Below are positions 27,830-38,295 of a stretch of 64,000 nucleotides of DNA, one piece after another. Under the pieces are notes generated by a model, which was given only the letters and a program-made list of their open reading frames with translations, did not search any database and was not told where the DNA came from. The stretch's first letter is position 1, and every line of letters starts with the position of its first letter. Position numbers and translations under genes: made by a program. Origin of the DNA: Saxidomus purpurata (lineage: Eukaryota; Mollusca; Bivalvia; Venerida; Veneridae); the NCBI GenBank assembly GCA_022818135.1, contig JAFMSR010000002.1, positions 52,257,545 to 52,321,544 on the forward strand. The letters run 5' to 3'.

Positions 27830-28225
27830 CCTGTATTTGATTTCCAGTGTAAACATCATTGGTTCTGCATATCATCTTGATGATGTGAACATTTTCATGT
27901 GTGTTTTATTCAACTCAATCAAGCGGTTTAGGTGATATTGATATAATATTATTGAGCGTACAGAAGTTCAAGACTCAAACTTTGACCTTAAGTTGTGTCC
28001 TTGACATTGCGTCAGTGTGACCGGATCATGAGCTCTACATATTGTTTCGATGATGTGATCAATTGGCCGGAGTTTCATCAAAATCCTTTAAAGAGTTAAG
28101 AGATACTGAACGGACAGACTCAATATTTTTACCTTACGCTGTGGCATTGACCTTGAGTCGGCATGGCCAGAGTTTCATCAAAATCTTTTTAGGGGTTAAG
28201 AAAAATTGGAACGGAAGCGAATTTC
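27830..28225. repeat. Dispersed GACCTTGA-type repeat, left part
   Basis: Diverged units contain TCATCTTGATGATGTGAACA, GAGTTTCATCAAAATC, GTTAAGAGATACTGAACGGA and TTGACCTTGAGT. The run stops abruptly at 28225, where a transposon begins, and continues at 31895 after it. The unit is roughly 150-190 bases. Confidence 0.75.
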
Positions 28226-28679
28226 CAATCTGACTAAAGTTCACGATCTTCTGAAATGAAGATCTGAGGACGACCTATTTTGGTGTATTCTTGAATGATT
28301 GGATTTCCGATATCGCTATTTATATATCCACCAATCAGATAACGCGTTTCATCTGTCATTCGGTTTCGACTCCAAAATGGCGGATATATAACACGTTCTT
28401 AACTTCGTTCTTAAAAAAACAGGAATTCATGAAATGAAATTGAACCAAATTGAATTTTTTAATTGTTTGATGAACAAAACGGAATGTTTTGCTATACTGC
28501 CAACTAGCTATGGGAAATCGCTACCGCACCAGCTATACATCCCCGTAAAAAAGGCTCTTAATTCAGAAAAATGGACAGATGAAAAGGTTCTGGTATGTTG
28601 CCCACTTGTGTCACTGATGGAAGACCAGGTGCCAAGGATGACAATGATTGACAATGTCTCAGCGGCATATAAAGGTTTA

Positions 28680-28940
28680 CAGTTTATACAAATATATTTT
28701 AGTTTGATTGCGAAGAAAGCTCTGTAGCTTATTGAATCGCTCTCGAACACTCATTCCAGATGCAATTGCGAGAGAGGCAGCAAGTTTTTCATCACTGCTA
28801 CCATTTACAGCTGGGTGGACTGAGGCACATGCGTTAGTGTATTTGCCTAAGGACACACCACGTGCTCTGGCTGTGATTCGAACGTATGACCTTCCTTTCT
28901 GAAAGGCGAACACCCTAAACACTGAGCTATCGAGGCTCAC
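28680..28940 (-). mobile_element. tRNA-derived SINE inserted at the helicase splice donor
   Basis: On the minus strand it begins GTGAGCCTCGATAGCTCAGT (A box), has B box CGTTCGAATCAC, and ends in AAGCTACAGAGCTTTCTTCG, then CAATCAAACTAAAATATATT and GTATAAACT. The 13-base duplication ATATARAGGTTTA (28667-28679 and 28941-28953, one mismatch) covers the exon/intron border AAAG|GTTTA. It has a different head and body from the SINE at 4648 but the same 3' tail. Confidence 0.9.
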
Positions 28941-29725
28941 ATATAGAGGTTTATTTTTATCATGTGGCACGAGCAATGACACACAAAGCATACCTAATCT
29001 CTATGTTTTTATGTGGGGCAAACTCATATTCTGCTGAATGTTAAAGGCTCAAAAAACGTGTATTTCAAGGAAACATGGATAAATACATGTTTATTCTATA
29101 TATAAACATGTGTTACTACAGGCATATATTGCTGTGGTAATATACTTTTTTCCTATTGTTTAATCCCCTTAAAATAATTAATAAAAACAAAGCGGGATAC
29201 CTAATTTGTTTTTATTGTAATCATACAGAGTTACTACTAAACCGACAGTAGGTCTTTTATAAAAATGCATGTAACTGATTATTAAGAAAAAAGTGCTTGT
29301 TTGATAATTTATCTCTTACAATCAAATTATTTCCGCATAATACAAAACCACCAGGTACTAGGAAAAATTTAAACGTTGAACAAGATGTCTTTAGCCACTT
29401 GTGAAAATACAATTCTAGGGCCCATTTCTAGTTTACACTGGTAAAAGCTAATATCCTCTTTATCAGTTCTGCTTTGAAATCTAGTGGCTAATACTAAATC
29501 TTTGTGTCTATATGTACATCTTTGACAAACGAAACTTTTTTTCCTTTAGGTCAAGATCCAGAAACAGATAAACTGATAGAGGATGGTCACTATGATGTTA
29601 TATTTGCATCTCCTGAAGCATTGGCCGAAGAATGGGTCAGAAATAAAAGAAATGTGAGAGTGATTGTAGTTGATGAATGCCATACAGTTTCATCCTGGTA
29701 AGGCCAACCAATGCAAAATACAATT

Positions 29726-30060
29726 TAGCTCACCTGAGTACAAAGTGTTCAAGGTGAGTTATCTTTGATCGCCTGGTGTTCGTGCTCTGTCTGTCTGTTT
29801 GTTCACACTTAACATTGTGTATGCAATAGAGGCTGCAGTTTTCACTAGAACTTCATGAAACTTAGTCAGAATTACTGCCTTGATTAAACATAGGTTAAAT
29901 ATGGGTCATTCGTGGTCAAAAACTAGGTCAAAGAGTCAAATCATAGAAAAATCTGGTGCATGCAATATTTGGATTAAAGCCCTCGGAACAATGTCTGCAT
30001 TAGGTGTGCCAATATCCGCTTTGGGAACATGTTGTTGTTTAATAACTTCTTAGTATTAAC
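29726..30060 (+). repeat. Partial copy of an AGCTCACCTGAG-type repeat
   Basis: It starts AGCTCACCTGAGTACAAAG and continues GTTCAAGGTGAG, CTGTCTGTCTGT and GAACTTCATGAAACTTAGTC. A related end (AGCTCGCCTGCCAT, minus strand) occurs at 41975. It fills most of intron 2 of the transposon-borne helicase. The right end was not identified. Confidence 0.6.
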
Positions 30061-31480
30061 TACAGTCACCATATACAATGCCTAAAATATATACATGTAC
30101 ATTTTCCATATATCATGTATATATAGGGTTTAAATTATTTTTGATTTTGAATAAAACATTTAGTGACTTTTTTACTTTTAGGGGTGGACTAGACAGTGCA
30201 GATGAAGAAAAAGCATTTAGGAAGTGTTTTAGATACATTGGTTCATTACGCTCACTATTTCCTGATGCTACTCTTTTGGCTTTAAGTGCAACATGTACAT
30301 TACAAATGAAAAAACAGATAAAATGTGTATTAAATATGAACAATGCGACTACAGTTGAAATGTCACCCAACCAAGCAAATATCAAATACATAGTTATGCG
30401 CACACCATCTGATCGAGAAGAAACTTTATTTTGGCTTGTGGACAGATATCCAAGATAAAATGGGGAAAACATTGATATATTGCAAATCAATACAGGATGT
30501 TTGTAAGATATACTTTTAATTGACAAAAGAATTAAACTGTACTAATGGCAATATCATTGAAATGTTTCATTCTGAAACACCCAATTCTAAAAAAGAGCTG
30601 ATTGTTCAGAACTTAACTAAGAAGTCCAATTTAAAAATAGTTATTGCAACTACTGCACTTGGAATGGGAATTGATGTTTTGGAATGCTATTGCACAATTT
30701 TATATGGTCCACTTAAAGATATTGTTGATTTGCTACAAGAAAGTGGAAGATGTGGTCGTGATGGAAGTAGGTCAGTTGCTGTCATTTTTTGTAATAGATA
30801 TCAAATGGGACATGTATCAGACCTAGTCAAAGATGTCATCAAGTGTACCGATTTTAGAAGAAAGTCCATTTTACGCAATTTTACAACTGAGGACCATTTA
30901 GTCAAACCTTTACATCACTGTTGTGATTTATGTGCTTTTAAGTGTAACTGTGGTTCATGTGATAAACTTCCGATGGAGACATTTTTAACTTATGTTTCTG
31001 TAAAAAATGATGGAACTGATCCTGAAAGTAGTGATAGCGATACAGTTTGGTTTAAACACTATTTATTCAATAAATGCATATACAATATTTCTGTAAAATA
31101 ACAGCAAGGGTCGAGTAGAAAGCTCTAAGCTTATTTAAGAACTCTCTCCTTATTTAAGAACTCTCTCCTTACAGTTTCATATGAATACGAGTCTGATTGT
31201 GAAACAACTTAATAAATAAATTAAATGTTTTCAAAATGTGCTTTGGTATTTCTATGCCCCCTTCTATGGAGAGGAGAGTATTGGTTTGCAGATGTCAGTT
31301 ACTCAGTCGTTTAGTATGTCTAAAAGATTTAAATAAAATTTGTCACAAAAAATTAACTTTGGCTATAACTTTAACTATTTATTTATTTTTCTTTAATAAA
31401 ATTTCAAATTACATTGCTTATAAATGACAACAGAGTCATTATATACATGTCCCCCCTCCCCAATCCCTCAAGTGTTCCAC

Positions 31481-31853
31481 TCAACACCCATGTAGTTTAC
31501 CGAACACCCATGTAGTTCACTCAACACCCATGTAGCTCCTCTCTCAACACCCATTTAGTTCACTCAGCACCCATTTAGTTCACTCCACACCCATGTAGTT
31601 TACTCAACACCAATATAGTTCACTCAACACCCATGTAGTTCACTCAACACCCATGTAGTTCACTCAACACCCATGTAGTTTACTCCACACCAATGTAGCT
31701 CTCTCAACACCCATGTAGTTTACTCCACACCCATGTAGCTCTCTCAAACACCCATGTAGTACACTCAAAACCCATTCAGTTCACTCCACACCCATGTAGT
31801 TCACTCCACATCCATGTAGTGCACTCAACACCCATGTAGTTCACTCAACACCT
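31481..31853. repeat. 20-bp minisatellite, about 18 units
   Basis: The unit is close to CTCAACACCCATGTAGTTCA and repeats for about 370 bases with small substitutions (CTCCACACC, GTTTA, AGCTC). It lies inside the right end of the transposon, stopping at the subterminal hairpin near 31851. Confidence 0.95.
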
Positions 31854-31903
31854 CATAGCGAAGCGTTTTTGAGGAGATGATTTTAATCAGATTGGCGAAT
31901 TTC

Positions 31904-32510
31904 AAGACTCAAAGGTTTGACCTTTAGTTGTGACATTGACTTTGATCCAGCGTAACCAACATATGGGTTCTGCATATCATCTTGATGAGGTAAACATTGA
32001 CATGAGTTTCCTCAAAATCCTTTAAGTGGTTAAGGAGATATGGAGTGTACAGGAAATGTTAGAGCCATATGTTTTATCATGAGTTGTGATCTAAACCTTG
32101 AGTCGACATTGCCAAATCATTGGTTCTGCATATTAACCTGACCACAGTTTCATCAATTTCTTTCAAAGGGTTTATGATATATGGAGCGGACAGGAAAGTC
32201 AAGACTCAATCGTTTGACCCCAAGTTGTGACCCTGACTCAACATACATTGTATTAACCAGATCAAGGATTATGTTCAACGTGTTGAAATTGTGAACATTT
32301 GACTTGAGTGTCAACAAAACCCTTCAAGTGGTTAAGGAGATATTAAACGAACATCTAATGATAGACTAGAATGTTTGATCTTAATTTGTGACCTTGATCT
32401 AGAGCCAGCATGACCAGCTCATGCGTGTTGCACATTGTCTTGATGAGGTAAACATCTGACCTGAGTTTCATCAAAATCCTTCAAGGGTTTTAGGTTAAGT
32501 TTAGGCCTAC
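31904..32510. repeat. Dispersed GACCTTGA-type repeat, right part
   Basis: Four diverged units contain AAGACTCAAAGGTTTGACC, GTTCTGCATATCATCTTGAT, TCCTTTAAGTGGTTAAGGAG and ATATGGAGCGGACAGG. This continues the array interrupted at 28225. Beyond it, 32520-32700 looks like a non-repetitive relic that I could not identify. Confidence 0.75.
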
Positions 32511-32892
32511 TGCAAGACAAAGAAAATAAAACAATCCTGTCACTAACACTTCTAAATGACGTCAAGGGACAAAATTGGTCAACGGGGACTGTAGCATTTC
32601 TTCCTCAAAGGGATGCTTTAGGAGTGCAAGTGTTTACCGACTGAACAGCCAACAGCTCGGTCCGACGGCGGCTTGTATGCTCAAGATCACTTGCCACCAC
32701 AAGGGTGAGACATAAGAATATTGGATGTTCACGATTTTTGCCTTAAACTGAAATTGTGTATTGTGCGACAATATTTACCTGGCACTCATTAATATTCGCC
32801 ACTATCTTCGGGTACGTTCGGGTGTGTTTTCGTTGTTTCAATGATTATCATAATTATCAAACAAATACATTTCACCGACCGAAGTTTGCAAC

Positions 32893-32960
32893 GCAGAGAC
32901 AGTGACGTAGTGGTAAGATGCCTAACTTGTATGCAAGGTTCCATGGGTTCGAATCCTGCA
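32893..32960 (+). other. tRNA-like sequence, left arm of the foldback element
   Basis: GTAGTGGTAAGATGCC resembles a D-arm/A box, CTTGTATGCAAGG could form an anticodon arm, and GGGTTCGAATCCTGCA is a canonical B box/T-arm. The acceptor stem is weak and it sits inside a repeat, so I do not call it a functional tRNA. Confidence 0.6.
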
Positions 32961-33420
32961 AATATAATTTTAATTTTTATAGGAGTATGGCTATTTTTAT
33001 TTAATTTGTTACACAGTCTTATGCACCTTTCGCTTTTATATATTCAATGGTTGTTGGTTAACTTTGCTTTGTTTTCTGTGTTTTTATTTTGTTATGTATT
33101 AACACTTACTACTGATATCCATGACATTTAAAAAATTACATAAAATTACATCGACCGTTGAATATTTTTCCGTATGTCCTTGGGTTATCTTTGAAATCCT
33201 TCGATATATTAGCCGAGGCAATCTTATCTTTAGAGTGTATCTGTTTTTCAAGATGATTTGCTCGTCGACATTTTCAGTTCTATATAGAAATGTATGCAGA
33301 ACGACGGAGAAAGAATGCTCAAATAGTCATTATAAAATCTTGAAACCCCATGCTGAACAAATACAATAGTGAATACATTTAATGCAACGAAACAATTAAA
33401 AAAAAGTAAAACAAAAACTC

Positions 33421-33492
33421 AAGCAGGACTCGAACCTGCATACGCTGGATTGCTAATCAAATGCCTGACCAACTACACCATTGCGGAATGCG
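33421..33492 (-). other. tRNA-like sequence, right arm of the foldback element
   Basis: On the minus strand, ATGGTGTAGTTGGTCAGGC is an A box/D-arm and GCAGGTTCGAGTCCTGC is a perfect T-arm with its five-base stem. The 5' and 3' ends do not pair as an acceptor stem. It is probably a tRNA-derived module, not a tRNA gene. Confidence 0.6.
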
Positions 33493-33865
33493 ATATCTCG
33501 TACAGTATAAAATTGATATTTTATATTAATCGCTTGTTATATTTTTATCCGAAGATTACCGACCGCATACGAAATATTCATGAGTGCCAGTTCAATATTG
33601 TCGCATAATATGTTTATGGTTTTGCAATATATAGCACGTTAAGAAATGGTTATATCGTTTAAACCCATATCAAACAAGTATAATTATGAACTTAATGAAA
33701 ATATTGGATAGGGATCAAAAAAGGAAATCAACGTTTTCCTCAAAATTTGCTTTAAAATTAATATAGATAGATTGAAAATGATGAATACCCACACCATAAT
33801 GTTTATTTCAAAAATAAAACAACAAAAAGTCTCATGTTTTGATTTTTACACCGTATAAAAATCAT

Positions 33866-33939
33866 ACAGCGTCCCACGCTGTCTAGATCTACTGTATACA
33901 ATGTAATTGTGTCTCTAGCAAAACCTTGTTTTGCTAGAG
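33866..33939. repeat. Two adjacent perfect hairpins
   Basis: At 33866-33882, ACAGCGT and ACGCTGT pair around CCC. At 33913-33939, CTCTAGCAAAAC and GTTTTGCTAGAG pair (12 bp) around CTT. A further pair, GTATCTTTATA / TATAAAGATAC, lies near 34050-34112. The cluster may be the end of an unrecognised mobile element. Confidence 0.7.
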
Positions 33940-35339
33940 AGAATCGTGCCTAGAGCTTCCAGAAGTAGTTGCAGTCGTGACTTTGTCGCCCTGAAAACAA
34001 CACTCGCTAATTAAGATATATATTAAACCGAAACAACTTTGTGAACCTTTGTATCTTTATAACTTCCGTTTCCTTTTGGCGACCAGGTTTGTTATCGGGG
34101 TCTATAAAGATACTATGCCTAAACATTTTCTCTACATTGTATGTCTGCTTTTGAACAGATGTAAACTTGTTAAGCAAGATCTAGTGTAAAGTACTATTTT
34201 GACCAAATTTTAGCAGTTCAAGTGCTGTTACTCTTCTATTTCTTGAATGACCAGTCTGAAACTGGTTTACCAGTTCTGTAAAGATGTAATGCCCATTTAT
34301 AGTGTACCCACGTATGGTGATGATATAACGAAAACTGGTTTGATTATTTGTTTTAAAGTATTGAAAACGTTTGAAATGAACACCCCCGCCAACTCCAGGT
34401 TATCACATTAAAAGTCGTCTAGTGACGGCTTTATACAAACAAACAAGCACGGTGACCCTTAAATTTTTGCACTTTTTGAAAGACTATTAAATGAAAACCC
34501 TATACACAATCTATGAAAAAATGGTATTTTATTCTAAATAGCAGAAACGAAATTGTTGAATACATAATATGCTAAATCACAGGCACTGGTTCAGTTCATA
34601 TCCAAAACATGTTTTATCTACTATTTACACATCATTCTGTTAAAAAAACAACCATTCACAAAATATCTCATCACATTCAATTTAAAGGTCAACAACTCGG
34701 GATCTTACTCGGCATATTTATAGAACATTTTAAAAATCGGAGTTTATACGTTTACACAAACGATCGTACATAGTTGACATCTAAAGTCTTCCATATAAAG
34801 TACACTGGCCGCACAAATTCCTTTAAAACACGCAGCACAAGTCTCTACGAGCGATTTGTTTAATTTTACACCGACGATGTAAGCATTTAAATATATTTTG
34901 ACAAGAGAAGTGACGAAAACCAGGAGCACGTTCACTTACCGGTCTCGGGTAGGTATCAAACGATTATATCGCTCTAGGTACTATCGAGTACGCTGTAGGT
35001 TGTTATACATATCAAAATAAAAGCAAAAAGGTAATGCTAACTTTTATACGATGACTGTATCCTCGAGCAGATTTAATATTTGACGTTTACATGTATGTAC
35101 TAGTATATATCCAGTAGATTCGGGTTTCACTATTATTTCCCCTTTTTTTGAAACAAGAATTTACTATTTTATACGTTAAAATCCATGCTTTTAAATGTAC
35201 TGTGACGGACATGTTTTCGAGTTGCAGTCAATTAAGCTATAATGAAGCTGTTTTTTTAAAAAAAAAACAAACAAGAGATGTTTGTAAAACACGAATGCTC
35301 GCGATATTTAAAAATGTATGCCGACTGGTTCTTGCCTAA

Positions 35340-35735
35340 TGGCTCTGAAACCATTTCAATATATAAGATCCCTGTGACCTTTATCTCTGACTTTCTAACT
35401 TCAAAATCAACAAAGGACATCTGATGGCCATGACCAGCCTTCACATTAACTTTCAAGACTCTAGACCAACGCTTTCTCGAGTTATGGTCCGGAAACTGTT
35501 TCACTATACGGTATCACTGTGACCTTGACCTTTGATCATCTAGCCTCAAAATTCAATAGGGGTCATTTGATGGTCATGACAAACGTTCACATCAAGTTTT
35601 ATGTGGCTAAGCCTAAGCGTTCCTTAGTTTTCGTCCAGAAACCGTTTTAAAATCTGGATTACTGTGATCTTTACCTTTGACCTACTGACCTCAAAATCAA
35701 TAGGGTTCATCTGCTGATCATGACCAACCTCCACA
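35340..35735. repeat. Tandem repeat, unit about 146 bp, left part
   Basis: Units start with CTGTGACCTTTATC (35370), CTGTGACCTTGACC (35516) and CTGTGATCTTTACC (35662), and contain CTCAAAATCAATAGGGTTCAT and CATGACCAACCTCCACATTAA. The third unit is split by the TTAA element and resumes at 37059 with GTTTCAAGTTCCTAGGCCCA. Confidence 0.8.
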
Positions 35736-35739
35736 TTAA

Positions 35740-37054
35740 AGGAACAATCCTTATAACTAGTGTCAAATGAAATAACTTTAAAAACATAAATAATAGAATA
35801 TTTGCCAGTATCATCACTTTACCTGAAAGCTTAAGCTTTACATTGAAGTCAATATCGGTAAATTCAGCATTTAAGTGGGTTCACTGCTGAAATTCAAAAT
35901 AACAAGAACATTCATTGACCCTATTTTGTAGGGAGACTAAAATATTGCTAGTTAATTTCTGGAAAAAATAATGATGGGTCAATGACCAACCTTTTTCGCA
36001 ATATTAATTTTTTAGTGATAAACTATCAGATCAAGGTGCTAAATGCAGAATTAGCTAGAATTTTGGTATTGTAAATGTTTATGTATGTGGTGTATTTTTC
36101 AGAATATGTATCAATTTTTAACCTGTTCTAATAAGTATATCATACTTAAGGATGAAAAATTAGAGATAGTGGTGTTTCTATCATCATCTGAAAAAAGATT
36201 ACGTTCCTTATTACTATACCCGCCCCCGCCCCCGCCCCCACCCCACTTTACTAAAATTCATTTTTTCAATTGTTGATAAATGAATATTTTAATGATGAAG
36301 GAATTACAAGGTTTTTCAGATATTCTACCTACAGCTTGATTAAAGCCTTTGTTCTAGAATGCAAAAATGAAAAATGGGGGTCAATGTTCATATAAGAAAG
36401 AAATTCAATAAAAACTGACAAGAAATGTGTTTTATTAGATTTTGACGAGCTTTGAGATATGACGGCATAGGTCTGTAACAAAGAAATGTAAAAGGAACTT
36501 GTTATCAATTTATTTATATATCATAACAATAGTTCTTGCAATAAAGTTTGAATTAAGTAAATATCTTAAACGGTTTTCGAGAAATGGCTATTTTTGTACC
36601 CCTAGCCCCATTTTGGCATATAGCAAAATTTGCCAATTAAATCACAAAATGTAAGGTCAAATATTTTTTCTCATTTTTTTTGCACTAAAATATTCCTATT
36701 GTACCAAAGTTTACTGCTGTATATTTTTCCCCCATTTAATCATCATTTTTGAAATATAACAAATGTAAATTTCCGGAAGTGCAAAAATCCAAAATCTCAC
36801 CAGTGATCCCCCTTAAAAATATCTTGCGGTACCGTAAACTGTTCAATACTCTATGTTAAGTTGTTGTTGTACAATAAAAGGGTGGATGTGATTTATTACA
36901 GAATGCCTATATGATGAATATTTGTGCTAAAATGAATTTTTGATTAAATTATAATAGTTGTGCTTTAAGAATGCATTTATTTATTATTCTGCGTTCATTG
37001 AACACACCATTCATGTTTCGGGCAAATAATCTGCTAGATGTGGGGATAGTCCCT
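35740..37054. mobile_element. TTAA-flanked non-autonomous DNA element, 1315 bp
   Basis: Termini are AGGAACAATCC and, inverted, AGGGACTATCC (9 of 11 match), flanked by TTAA on both sides (35736-35739 and 37055-37058). Removing it and one TTAA restores the 146-bp repeat unit, as judged from the copies at 35370-35640. TTAA targets are used by piggyBac and Kolobok elements. No transposase frame is present, so the assignment between them is open. It contains a CCCCCG microsatellite at 36222-36243. Confidence 0.7.
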
Positions 37055-37058
37055 TTAA

Positions 37059-37260
37059 GTTTCAAGTTCCTAGGCCCAAGCGTTCTCATTTCGAATCATG
37101 TCTAGGATAAATTCCAACGAAAAAAAAAGCATCCAAACGTGGTAATCTGCTTTGACAGCAATTTCATCTTTAAATGATACGACTAAATTGAAGACAAAAT
37201 GATAGGAGTTGCATGACGTGTGACTTTTCCTCTGACCTTTAAAACTCTAGACTAACGCGA
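37059..37260. repeat. Tandem repeat, unit about 146 bp, right part
   Basis: This continues the array broken at 35735: GTTTCAAGTTCCTAGGCCCA, then AAGCGTTCTC. It becomes too diverged to follow after about 37260. Confidence 0.6.
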
Positions 37261-38071
37261 ACACTTTCCACTGTTTGATATTGTAATTTACGTCGTTATC
37301 CAGACAGCTAGGAACCAAGGATTCGTCGGAGACACGTCAAATCTTTTACCTGTGTGTGATTCGACTTCGTGCTACTGGTAATTATTTGTTCGAATTATCC
37401 ACAGAGTGAACGGTACTCGTTTTCATTGCCTGCAATGTGGATAAAGTCTAGGATGAAAGCGATTCAAGGTATATAACTCGTTTTAGTTACAATTCTTGCC
37501 AAGCAGTTATTTCCTCTTTCAGTTTTAAGCTCTTACAGTTTATCTTTCTGTTCTTATCATTATCAATTTCCTTTTCTTTATTCTTGTATGATGGAGGCGT
37601 ATTAGATTTGCTTCACAAAATTCTATACAAAAATGATATTTGTGATTCTCTGTATCATATCAAACACTTTAAGCACAAATGCACTTTTGCGACAACAGTT
37701 GTTCCCCTTTTATATTCTATCAAACTTTTAAACCGTTCATTGTGTCCGGGTCTCACTCATCCTTTAGATTGCTAAAGTTTTATTACAAGACCACAGACAA
37801 TGTGTCAGGTAGATTGTTGTTAAATTTACGACTGCTGTATCAAAGCATTTGAAGGACCTTATTATGGCATCCCATACCAACGATATATTTGTTTATTAAG
37901 GACATAAAGTATACGCAATATGTGTTGGTACAATGTAAACTCACTGTTAGCATTTTATGACCCGAACTGTTACTACTGTGATATCTATAAATGCACGTTT
38001 CAAGCATTTAATGCTCCTGTTGCGCAAATATAATTTTACACAGAAACAAACACTCTTAACGGCATAAGATG

Positions 38072-38077
38072 TTTATT
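38072..38077 (-). terminator. Candidate polyadenylation signal of the first protease gene
   Basis: AATAAA on the minus strand, about 220 bases after the stop codon at 38296. Confidence 0.45.
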
Positions 38078-38295
38078 TCGTTGTCTACATTTATACATAC
38101 ATGTAATTATATTCGATATGCCAACCAGCTGAAAGTATCATTCATTGCCCTTTCCTGAGCTAGAGTATTTCTTACTCACTGAAAGAACTACCTTTGATTT
38201 AAATTTTATAACATTTGGATACGAATTTTTCTGCTTTGGTACATGAAGAATACATTGAAATGCAAATGGAAATTGAAAACATGGATTGTATGGTC

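Larger units (their letters stand above)
28434..31101 (+). pseudogene. Broken RecQ-like SF2 DNA helicase carried by the transposon
   Basis: Exons are about 28434-28674, 29550-29697 and 30181-31101 (phases agree across both introns). Motifs appear in RecQ order: Walker A LPTSYGKS (the usual second Gly is Ser), Ia CCPLVSLMEDQV, DECH box, LSAT, TLIYCKS, ATTALGMGIDV, QESGRCGRDG, then a Cys-rich CCDLC-CNCGSC cluster like the RecQ zinc-binding region. An ATP-driven 3'-5' DNA unwinding role is expected for the family. This copy is dead: the frame is lost near 30455 (after DRYPR), and an in-frame TAA stands at 30517-30519. A SINE sits at the first splice donor. The exon before 28434 may begin at an acceptor near 28421, since the frame is open upstream of the Met. 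Confidence 0.85.
28226..31894 (+). mobile_element. DNA transposon with 9-bp target duplication and helicase gene (Academ-like)
   Basis: The left end is CAATCTGACTAAAG. The right end, read inward on the minus strand, is CAATCTGATTAAAA (12 of 14 identical). Both are flanked by a perfect 9-base duplication GCGAATTTC (28217-28225 and 31895-31903). Removing the element restores a continuous copy of the surrounding repeat, comparable to the copy at 32171-32220. Each end has a subterminal hairpin (28245-28264 and 31851-31874). The cargo is a broken RecQ-like helicase. No transposase was found in its 3669 bp, so this is probably an internally deleted copy. Among named superfamilies, Academ includes a helicase-encoding lineage (AcademH) for which I recall 9-10 bp duplications. 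Mutator-like elements also make 9-bp duplications but are not known for RecQ cargo. Confidence 0.8.
32757..33612. mobile_element. Foldback element with two inward-facing tRNA-like units
   Basis: Terminal inverted repeats of about 60 bases: left 32757-32816 (TATTGTGCGACAATATT, TGGCACTCAT, AATATTCG, TATCTTCGG); right 33549-33612 reads the same on the minus strand (TATTATGCGACAATATTG, TGGCACTCAT, AATATTTCG, TAATCTTCGG). Just inside each arm is a tRNA-like sequence pointing to the centre. There is no coding sequence; the long open frames inside are chance. Confidence 0.75.

Noticed and set aside
28434..31101. Host RecQ/WRN-family gene
   Set aside because: Frameshift, stop and location inside an element with target duplication argue for transposon cargo, not a host gene.
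32520..32710. Possible coding relic reading VAFLPQRDALGVQVFTD
   Set aside because: Too short, interrupted by stops, and not matched to any family I can name.
32841..33608. Three consecutive plus-strand open frames of 79-96 codons
   Set aside because: They lie inside the foldback element and cross its tRNA-like modules; no protein motifs.
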